From Solenopsis invicta (lineage: Eukaryota > Arthropoda > Insecta > Hymenoptera > Formicidae): a DNA stretch of 64,000 nt. The position numbers and the translations under genes were made by a program. The stretch lies in contig NC_052666.1 of NCBI RefSeq assembly GCF_016802725.1, forward strand, positions 563,001-627,000. Reading direction: 5' to 3'. The notes below the pieces were generated by a model, which saw only the letters and a list, made by a program, of their open reading frames with translations, made no database searches and was not told where the DNA came from. Shown piece after piece: positions 26,477 through 38,218 of the stretch (within the stretch, counting starts at the first letter, position 1; each line of letters starts with the position of its first letter).

Positions 26477-29400
26477 CTCATATATATATATATATGTATG
26501 TAACGGCTCACCAGCGACACGTGGTAATAACGACATCGTAAGCCCAAGATCGCGCGGAGCATAAAATTGCGAGAATAAAATTACAATTCTTCTTCGAAAT
26601 ATGTTTGTCTCGCTGAAAGATATTGAAATCACTGCGGCACTAAAAAGAAATATGTAGCAAAATAAATTTTATACACAAGTTATATGAGATATTACCTCGA
26701 GACTCACGTCTCGAAAAAAGGCGTTTCTAAAATGTCTTTGGACGCACGCGTTGCCGAAAAACTGATGATAAAGCAACGCTCTTTGTCTCGCGATTGATAA
26801 ATTAAATTTTCTTTTGTCCCTCGCGCTGACGAGACCTCTTCATTTAATACCGATAAATAATCCGTCCTTTTGAAGCGAGCAATGTGTATTGCAAGGTCCG
26901 CAATTCCTCATTCAATCATTGAAAGGCCTTCTACCATTAACGAGGTCGAGGGGGTGATATCAACCGCTAACGTTCTTCGATACTTGAATTGACCCATTCA
27001 CGAAGATGAACCCTCTCGATTTGATCGCATTGTCAATTTAAACTTTTATCTTTGTGCTACATTCGGAATTATCATAAATGATTTTCATTATATCTCTAAT
27101 ATGTAAAATTCACAAGTATAACAGCGAGATTGGGTAGTAACTGGTTAAAGAGTTAAAAGTTAATAATTTCTAACTTAATTTGGTTAATTTTTAATGATTC
27201 AATTTTTAACTTGAATTAATTTTATAAACTATTAACTTTAACTCAATTTAGTTAAAAAAATTTATTAATTTACCAAACCTGTATAATTCTATATGAATAA
27301 TATTTATAATAGTAAAAGATATGCTTCGAGGTTTCAACCTTTACAATTATTTTCTTTATAAAATCAAATGCGCAATTAATGAAAAAAATATTACAAGTAT
27401 TAGATATTTTGCTTTAATTACAGCGACACGTGTTGTCGCGATTGTGTCACGCTATTTCAAGTGAACTTTAATTCTAGAAATTACGGGCAAGGGTCACACG
27501 AAATGCACTTGATGCTATACATCGCTTAATTACCTATATGATGTAGGCAAACAGTAGTTTACGTTGTAACCATATATCTAATTGATATCCATTACAAGAA
27601 CGTGGCAGTGACATCCGACAATGAGCTCTAAAACTCAATAACGAATTATTAGCCGACAATAAATTATGTTCTTCTCGGTAATTATGCATTAAAAAATGCA
27701 TACGTCATAAAATAAAATTAATAATAGAAATAAATAAAGTCGTACCTCTTACCAATCTTTGTATAGCATTTAGAATTTACAGCGACGTACCGAGAATGTT
27801 GAATTTAATTTTGAGTTGCGTAATTTCGATTATGTTTCTTATTTTAAAGATATGTCTGCAATCTATTCCGCGTGGTCTATTCCCAATACGGTCGACTCGA
27901 CGCGACGCGACGCGACGCGTCTGGTCGGACAATCTAATAATGTCGAGAATGAATTGAGCCAATCGCCCGTATCGAAGCCGGCACTCCAACAAGAGCCGCA
28001 CGTCGCGAGAATCGCGAGTCGCGCGCGGCGCCAGAGCCACTTATCGTCCTCCTCGCTATAGGCGTCAAAAGGACGCCAATGTTAGATATTTATTTACTTC
28101 GGCTTATTTTACATGCCAAGAAGAGACTTGGTTTACAATGAGTTCCACGCGCATCCATCCATAACCCATTTTTTCGCCTCGCGGCCGCTGCCTATCTACC
28201 TTACTATTTACATCCTTATTACCTAATATTTACAGTTCTCTTACCCTTCTACATACATTATTTATCTTTATCTACTCAAAAATTTACATTGTACTTTATT
28301 TACATTTCCGTATGCTTATTATCATTTTGCCTTATCCTGCTCTTTGTGTTACCCATTTTTTTACAATCTCTCTTACCTTTACTTCTATTTTACATATATA
28401 CGCTTACGCCAGTGTTTACCCTACTTTTACCTAATCTTATACCTCTATCTCTTCTATTGTTATTGCCCCGTTCTGTTTAGCTCCTCTTCCTCCTCCTTAT
28501 TAACGTCTATTTCCTTTCTTGATTTCTCCTCCTGTTCCTTTATTTCTTTCCTCATTTTTTTCACTTTCTTTCTCTTAAGCCTTTATCCTTCCTAAAATCC
28601 TTTCTTTAATTCTATCAAGATCATCTTCCCATATTTTTTCCATAATCTCGTCTTTTCCTTTGCCTAATTCCGTCCAATCCTCTTTCAATTCCTGACAGTT
28701 CCCTATGTAGTATTCCATATTATCCCAACCTTCTTCGCAGAACACTCATTTCCTTTTCTCTTCTCCTAATCAATATTTATTTGCCTCTTCCATATTCCCA
28801 CATTTCAAATTTATTAGTGCCCTGATTCCCTCTCCTCCCCTTACCTTGTTTAAACTTTCTATTTCTAGGTACCTAGGTCCGGATTCCCTACTCTTTACCC
28901 CTATTTCTCTGTGTTTCTTGTTGTGTCTTGACTCTAAAATCCTACTCTCCTCTTCTTGCTTCTGTATATCCCTCTCTCTTTCAATTATCTCCAGTTCCAT
29001 CTCTCCCCCTCCACCCCTCCCATGCCTCTACTGCGCTCACTCCCCAACCATTTCTATTGTAATATTTTTCCCTCTCTTTGCTATATAAATCCTTCCTTCC
29101 TTTCCTCTCTTTTTCTATCCAACAGTTTTTGACTAAATTACTTGCTACCCCGTTTTTGATCTTATCCTCATACCTTTTGGCTCTTATTCCCCATCCTATA
29201 CGCAGTTTTTCCATTCCCAATTCCCTGGTTACAATGTATCTTGGTGTGCAAAAATCTAATTTAAACAGCCATCTAACGTAGTCTAACATTACTTTCTCCA
29301 ACGCTTCTTTTTCTGCCCAGCCCCATATTTCCGCTCCATACGCCATCACACTCTGAACCGGGTACCTAAACAGAGTCCACCTCCTCCTAAAATCATTTCT

Positions 29401-32400
29401 CCCTAATCTTTTTCCTAATCTCCACACCTTATTTGCTGCCAACCTTCCAAAGGGACGCCAATGTAATAATTAACGAGGAAGCTGTCAATGCTGTCAGATT
29501 ATTTGTTGTCCCGCCGGTAACTCGCTGTATCGGTTAGCGTGCGCTACAATCGAGTGCACATCGCGTTATGTCTCCGTGAGAGATTCCTTTCTGAACTGTA
29601 TCACAAAATATTTATAATAATACAAAGCTATTCTCAAAAAATTTTTAAGGTATTAAAAAGTATGAATGTAAAATTAAATATTTCAAGCTAGACGATGTGA
29701 AATAATAATGGAATATTGATTTTACAAAAATAAAAGTTGCCTAATGGAAGAATAATACTAATATAAAATTTTTATGTAACAATGATATCTTTAGAGTAAA
29801 ATTGCATCATTTCTTGTATAAATTCAAGAAAGATAAATAATGTAAATTTTGATAATTTGTAATGATCACAATATTATTAAAATTAAATTAACAAAGTTCA
29901 AATAGCTTTGTGTTCTTATTTGTAAATTACATAAGTAAAGTTTTACAAAATGCTTAGTCTCCTAAGTGGCACTATTGTTTTGATCGCGATTATTAATATA
30001 TAAAAAATCAAATATAATAATCATACAGAGCATACATTGTAACAATATTGTCGTAATGTAGCAATGATATTGAAATATTATTGAAAAGTTTTCGAAATGA
30101 TGACACTGATGGAAATTATATTTAGTTTACGGTATTTATCTTCTATATTAATAAAATTATGTTTGTTTAACGAATTTTTGCTCGAGAAGAAAAAATCTAG
30201 CAGAAAAAGTGTCGTTCTACTCCAAGAAGAGCAATGTTAACTTGTGGTGCGATTTAAAAGACCAGTTACCTAAATCGCACTATTTGAAGGCTTCTTAAAA
30301 ATCATCATTTAAAAATGTATAACAATATACATAAAATTTTGAAAAAAATAAATATGAAAGGAGAAATATTGTACTTTATTATGGCGTAAGAAAATTAAAA
30401 ATATTCCTCACAATTTTTTGGTTATACTCTATATATCAAAAGTGATGCGATTTCGGCAACCCTACCCTATTATAACAATTCGTCGCACAAGCGACATATA
30501 ATTGTAAATTGTTTCCAGCACTGTACATTTACAATACGACAGATAGGGCAAGTTTTAACGCAAACACGATTCTTAAAGTGCTTTAACGTAAACGCGGTGG
30601 TGATAAATCGTCGCTGAAACATCCTGCGCGAAGGGACGGAAGGATTGTACGAAGCTGTTCGTGCGGTAGCGTCTGGCTTCCGCTGTAAAACGACACACGC
30701 GATGGTCACCACCTACGCGTGACCAGACGAGACGCGTGCACGCGTGCGTGCGTACGCACGCGTGTACGTGCGCGCGCGCGCGCGCCCGTAAAGACGGATC
30801 TTACGCGCTCGCGACGGTCGTCGTCGGTTCGGCTCGGCTCGGCTCGAGTGCAACGAACCCGCAATTTCGTGCCCGTGGCTGCATTCTTCCAGCGCGCGAC
30901 GCGCGACGCGCGAATTGCGAATTGCAATCTGATTGCAGTGCCCTTAACCGTTCATCCGCGCCAAAGATGTCTGTCAGAAAATTTGGACAGAGATACTTCG
31001 ACCTTCCTAACATTTCGGTTTATGTAGGCTCAGCTTTGCCGTTTATTTTAATATTTCTTTCTTTGTATTCATCTGTCCGTCTCTTACGAAATTTCGTTGG
31101 CAGAGACTGCGAAAAGCGTCATTACGGAATTCGAATCTCGCGCAAATTCACGCGTCAATATTGTCATCTTTGCGCGAGTGGAAAAAAAAGTTCGACGGGA
31201 ACGAAAAGATACTCCGACTTGATGTCGAATCATCCATTTAATAATTATGGAACGGCGAGTGTATGCGCGAGGCACGGACCAATCGAGCATAATCGGTAGG
31301 ACCATTTGCACAAGGCGGACGACTTAATGACCGTACAAAATGGGCCACGTGGGTGTTCGGTTATATGCCCGCGCGCGCTACGCTCTTTCCTCTCCACGAA
31401 ATTTCTCCGACACACATCTTCTTGCCAATGTTTTTCACCGTACTCGTTAATTTTACAAATGGATTGCGATCGCGCAAAATTGCGCAACTCGTCTTTTGTA
31501 ATTCACAGAAATAGTTTAACGGCCCGTTGCTCGCGCCAATTCTAATTTTATACAGACACAAAGGATCGATCGAAGCAGGTCTGAAATTTTTGTTCGACAA
31601 AAATATTTTCACGCAAACTGCAAATTAAATAAATCTATCTAGATGTATAAAAATATCTATGAAGTTCCGGGTTTGCGTTACCACTTTTTTTTCTAGATAT
31701 TCGACCGGATAGAAATAAAATGGAATTTATATTTTATTATAAAGGGATTTATTTAGGGTTGGATAGTAACCAGTTAAAGAGCTAAAAGTTAATTAACAAA
31801 GTTAAAAATTAATAATTTCTAATTTAGTTAATTTTTAATGATTTAATTTTTAACTTTAACTAGTTATTTTTGAAACACGTTAACTTTAATTCATTAACTT
31901 TTTTCCCAAATTAAAAATTTATCTATGTGTAAGAAACGATTGTAAGAGAAAAATACGTTTCCATATAAGAAATAAGATTTCTTTGTTATATTATAAAATA
32001 TTAAGTTTGTTTGTTGATCCATATTATAATTTAATTTAACTTTAAAGAATTACGATTTTGTAATTTAATATAAATAATATTTTTCAAAATTAATTTTTAA
32101 TTTAACTCAAATTAATTTACTCTTAACGTAACTTTTAACCAATTAGTTTTTCGTTCGTGTAACTTTTAACGTAACTAAATTAATTTTATAAACCATTAAC
32201 TTTAACTTAAATCAGTTAACGAAATGTATCAACCAACTCTGGATTTATTACATTGCTTTCATTACCTATGGTTATATAGGAATTTACTTAGTCTGTTGGA
32301 TTAGAGATAATTATTCAACAAAGCTCATTAAGGGTATCATTCATTAACCAAGTCATACGATAAGGCGCGTGGCGCCGGTTTTAATCTAGGCACGTGCGCG

Positions 32401-35400
32401 CGCGCGCGCGCGTGTGTACGTGTGTATATGTAAAGGCACGTGTGCTATGTACAGAATATGAGCGGTATATAAGCTTACTTAGGAAACAGTGGCTTAAGAT
32501 GTCGCAAAGATATCCTATACTACACCTCTCGCCGACAAATTTCATGCAGATATAAACATCCAGCACAGAATGTCCCAAACGTTCTTCTTTAATTACGCAA
32601 TTAGCCTACAGACGTAATGACGCGTGAAGGATGGAGGTTATTTTTACGGCGCGTTTTAATTTTACAAAGCTATATTTAAAAAAGACCGCTATATTCGTCA
32701 CGCTTCATTCGCCACCGGCATATAACGTGCGGATTACGCCACGTTACGGCGCGACGTATCGAGCGACGTACCGGCGGTATATGTTACCAAAACCGGATAC
32801 GCGCGGGTGCGCGTACGCATCTTCGTCGGCAAACGAGTATGGTGTGCGATATGCGTGCACCAACGACGACCATAAAAGCGCGGGTAATAAAGGGAGTTAA
32901 CGCACTATCGACATGTGCCACCCCGGCGCGAGAGCGGCGAGAGAAACGCGACACTTAAATAACGTATAACTTTTTTGCGGATTTTAAAAAAAAAGTGCGA
33001 TTTATCATCGTACGTTTTTGCTGTCATTCTATTTTTAACAGAATTCCATTTATTTTTTTTATGTAATGAAACATTTGATAAATCGAAGCGTGACGTGCAT
33101 GAAATATTTAAATATGCATATACACACACACACACACACGCACTTACAACAAATATGTATATAAAAATACACAAAGCATGGTAAACTTATAAATAGAATT
33201 CTACTGCGAATTCTGACGCGAGAGAATTGTAATTTGCCCAAAGTGCTCTTTAAATAAAGGATCGTTTCTGGGAAAAGTCGGATATCTGGAGCAACGATAA
33301 ACAGAAAATTATACGATATTCAAATGTACTTTCTGATTTAATCCAATTGTCGGTTTTGCCTAATAAGGAGAGTAAATCTCGCGAGTTTAATCTCTCAGTG
33401 CTGCGGCAATTATCGTAATGAGTCGAAAATTCAAGATTCATTCCAGCAACGTTATCGAGACTCGAGTATCAAATTTAGAATTAAATTTAGCGTTACGATC
33501 AAGACGAAGTCGAGAAGAAACTTTTGGGCCACTCTCTATGTGTCTGTATTTTGTGTGTCGTCACGTGAGAGATACACAAGCTTGCTGTGTAAGGCCAAGG
33601 TAAAGGGTGTCACGGTTTTGAATTACGAAAGCTCTACGTAAATATATGTACATGTGGAAGCAGTCGGGCACAATGTTGTTGCAGACGTGCAACTATCACT
33701 AGAAATATCTCCATTTTCAGACTCTGTTAGCTGCAGAGGTATATACATTAAAAAAATAATCGTACAAGCTCAAGAGTATCGTTAAGGTTCACGGCTTTAA
33801 GGGGTTACATACACCTACGCAGAAAAAAAATTAATATTAAATCAACAATTCATTGTTTCATATATAACAAAAATATAAAATCTTGTTGGAAGATTTTATA
33901 TTCATACATACCGATTTGAAAAATACGGTTTCGAGAAAAAACGATAGCTCTTTAATTTTTTAATTACAAAATTACGTTTCATTAACAAAACTGTATATGA
34001 AACTTTAGTACAAATCTCGATTTGATATCTCCAATAAGATTCGAAGAAAAAAATTCATAAATATAGGATTACTTTTGGTGCCTCTACACAGAAAAAAATT
34101 ATTATTAAATCAACAATTCATTGTTTCATATATAAGCAAGGATATAAAATCTTCTTGGAAGAATTTATAATCTTCAACGGACATAAGAAAATTCTTTTCT
34201 TCGTGTAAGCAAATTATGTCTGTTTGAGATTAGAAATTCTACCAGGAAAATTTGATATTCTTGCTTATATATGAAACAATGAATTGTTAATTTGATACTA
34301 TTTTTTTTCTGTGTATAGGTGCATGTAACCCCTAACGTATCTCCCTTCTGAAAGAGAGCTCCATGCTTCTAGGAATGATATTTTCTCTCACAATGCACCC
34401 CATTGCCAATTATCGATCCCATCGACGGGGACACTGACTTCTTCGGTTGACGTACGCGCGTCTTCCGCGGAACGAACGGGGTCACCGCGAGTGTAAGTCC
34501 GGCGGAACGCGCGGCGTTAGCGAAAATAGAGCGATCCGAAGCCAAGCCGCGGTTATACGAAAGGTGTAACGGCGAGCGGTGGTCGAGGAGAGTACGTTGA
34601 ACTTTCTACGTCGATGGAAATATGACAAAAGCCGTGACTCATGGATGAGCTGTTGGCGCACGTTCGTCCGTCCCATGCGTCCGTCCGTCCGTTCGTTCGT
34701 TCGTCACGAATCGCCAGTGAAGTGAATAGAAGCGACTCGCATCGCCTGGTTACTTACTGCCACCTCTCCTCTCGCAAACCACCGGAAAATACGTGCCTAA
34801 AAGAAAGATCGATGAGAAATGATAAGAATCTCGTTTCTCGCCGCGAAGGCGAAAGCCAATGACAAAGTACCAGTAGTGCGTAATAATGTACAGAAGTCTT
34901 TCACGATCCGCATCGGAATTTCCACAAAAAATAAAAATGAAAGGAGATTTATTTTAATATAAAGAATACGAAGAATCGCTGCAATCACTTTGATTATCTC
35001 TAAGAACGTTTGAATGAATTTTATAACGACGTAATAGGTCGCGCGCTCCTCGGAAAATTCTACTTGACGACGTAACACTTTTCTATCGCGCTTGATTTTC
35101 AAATATAATAGAGAAGGAAATTCGAGAGTCTTATTACTTAGAAATATTAACTTTGTACGTATTGAAAAATTTTAATTAAATCTATTTGAGTAATTTTTTG
35201 GGGTCTATTGCACTAATTACATAAAACATCTCAATACCTACATTTTTATTTAAAACCTGCAATATTCTTGAGTAATAAAATAATATTTAATTCATTTAAT
35301 TTCTAAAATTCTTTCTCTTCTTATTAGATACATATCTTTATGCTTTGTAATTGAAAAATTGTTTATCTCTACTTGTATCTTCGCAATTCTTTTTTTTAGA

Positions 35401-37084
35401 TATCTATTTAAACATGCGCAATTTATACGCTTATATCGCAGACATATGCAAATAATAATTCCATAACTTATCTGCATATGGTAATTAGAAAAAAACACGA
35501 TTGTCCGACTATGCAACTAAGAGAGATCTAGAAGAATCTAACAAGACGCCTGCAATTGCATCATACGCGTAATATAAAGAGAAATTAGAAGCATTGCTGA
35601 AAATATGCCGAAATAATTGTGGCTTTCGTAATTGCGTTTAAGAGGAGAGCCTCTCCATCTCGAGAATTATCGAAATTCCGATATCGTAAACGTGTAGCTA
35701 CGTATTATTTAATCCCGTTGGACGCGTTGCATCGGAAAAAGCGGCGGGATTATGCTTGCCAAGTGAACGAGCCAAGTGTTACGAGGACAAATTTCTACAC
35801 CTCGCGGAGAACGTTTCCGCGCTCGCTTCGCGTGGATATCGGATGGCGCGAAAGTCTATTCCGCGGAATTTCACATTCTTGAGCCGACTGTTCGCGAACG
35901 TGTCTTTGTCTTTGCGCGAGGATCGATTATTTCAGCTTGGGAGCTTCCTTTCTCGGAAGAATCATTTTTACTCTCGACTAATCACCGGTCTTTCCTCGCG
36001 GGAATCGTTTCGTGGAATTCGTCGATTTCGTAGAAAACTTGAATCTGATAACTAATAAGTATACAACTCTGGCGTCTCCTGAGTCCTGTATTTATATTTA
36101 AAAAATATATTAAACTATGAATAAATGCCGTGAGATGTTCGCGTGAGAATTAATGTAATTGACAAACAATTATTGTTTTGATCCTCTGGTTTGGATCATG
36201 CTCAGTGTAAACTTATTATTCCTACGCATAAGCAAGAAATTTTCTTACTTATAATCGAAGAAACGCTGACTGTCGGTAATCACTTCGACCGTGGCGAAAC
36301 ACATAATTTTTCACCGCCACGACTTCAATATGACGCCGTCGCCAATAAAACTTTGTTAGCAGCGTCGTTACGTTAGGGCGCAATTACAGTATTCAAAGTA
36401 GATTTTTAACATGTACCCATACAAGGATATTTCCATTGTTTCGAACCACCCGATGTCCCGAATAGCCCCGGTCTCTCCTACATCTTTTATCTTTAAAAAT
36501 GATTATTCTACTCTTTAGAACGCGAAACGTAATTTTTGCATAAAATCGAAACGCTCTATGCGGTTCGTAGAAATATTACAAATTACGAATTGCGAGTTGT
36601 GAATATGTATAACGACGTTATAATTGGACGCGGAAATAATAGCGTTTGCGAAATTTCAAAAGATAAATTATGCACGGCACGGTTTTGCATTTTAAATTGA
36701 AGCAACTAAAAAGGAGACTGTTACTTGCGGTTAGCTCGTTTTTAACATAATTTAGTAGCCCCAAGATAAGCGCTCGTCTTTCGTGGCCAAGCGTTTTCAT
36801 CGGCGGGATTAAAGTGCTATGGCGCACTTAAAAATTGCGTTCGCCGCGCCGGGCCGCCGTGGAATTACGCGCGAGATCTAATTACGCGCTCAGCTGGACG
36901 AGGCGTTTCGCGCTCGTAGAACGAATTAAGTGTTGCTTTGTGAGGCGGACGTCACGAATAGCATCGCGCCCATACTTTTCGCGTTAAATTAGTTTTTTCC
37001 CGGCGTATCGCGTCTGCTTGTATCGTCGTTCACCTGCCGTAAACCGGCGCTCCGCGCAACTTTTTTTATACTCGAGAGATTCAT

Positions 37085-37122
<38 letters not shown>

Positions 37123-38168
37123 GCGCGCCAGTCGATTTAAACAATCTCGTGATTTAAACGACCTAGACTCGGGTCACTGGCGCGAAACTGAAGCACAGAA
37201 CTTGTCAGACAAACGAGTTTTATAGGTTTTATTCGACAAGTAAAAGGAAATGTCAATCATTTAATAAAAGTTCTGAATAAACCTCGCGGTTGAAATCAAT
37301 TGATATAATATTGAATTAACGACAAGTTATCGTATCGATTGCGTTATCTAGACGCACATGTTTACACGTAACGCCGCGAATTGTGCGAATTCAAAGACGC
37401 TTATCTAAATTTATTCGTGTGTTGCTATGTTTACTGATATTTAATTTGTGGAAATGCAGATACATAGTTTATCGCGACTATCGACGATAAAACGAGCGCG
37501 ATAAGCGATCAGATACGATGCATGCGTAAAGATAAGAGAGACAGTTAAAGGATACATTTACATCCTTCTGAATTATTAAGCATCGATGGGCTGAGTCTTG
37601 GCAAGAATACACTTGCGTTTTATCTTCATTTATTTTTCCTTTATTACCTTTTCCTGTAGGCTCCACGGAACACTGAGTTGTCTTCGTTATCTCGATCGCA
37701 CCACGTAAATTACAGTTCGATATCGATAAAACAATTAAATCAAAAAATGAAATTTTGTTTTTAGGAAAAATTCTAGTTTCTTTTCTGAAATAATATGTTA
37801 ACAAGTGCGACAAGAAGTCTCATTGTTGGACGCATTTATGTGAATCAAAAAATCCGACTCGTCGTAAAAGTGAGATTTTAACACTGAGAGAAAAAATTAC
37901 TAAGTTTTAATAAATATTTGTTTGAATAGTTACAACAAAATGCTTACTAAAAATGTTAGTTAAATTAAATTATTGGTTCAATGTAAATAAATATTTATTT
38001 AATACAAGAATCACTAATTTAATTTAACTATTATTTTTTATTAAGTAAACATTTATGTATTGTAAGTAAATATTTTATTGCAACTGTTCAAATAAATATT
38101 TATTAAAATTTAATAATTTTTTTCTCGGAACACAGTAACCTTGGTAATCTCATAATGTACTTTTTTTA

Positions 38169-38218
<50 letters not shown>

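Noticed and set aside
28289..28595. Leu/Ser/Tyr-rich plus-strand frames resembling membrane proteins
   Set aside because: Antisense of the A-rich 3' region of the minus-strand LINE. The hydrophobicity comes from T-rich DNA.
30736..31299. 187-codon open frame on the plus strand
   Set aside because: Begins in a GC/GT simple repeat, changes character halfway, has no family match, and the opposite strand is also open. Judged a chance frame.
35619..36055. Three overlapping plus-strand frames of 85-99 codons
   Set aside because: All three frames are open because of local composition. No domain, no plausible splice partners.
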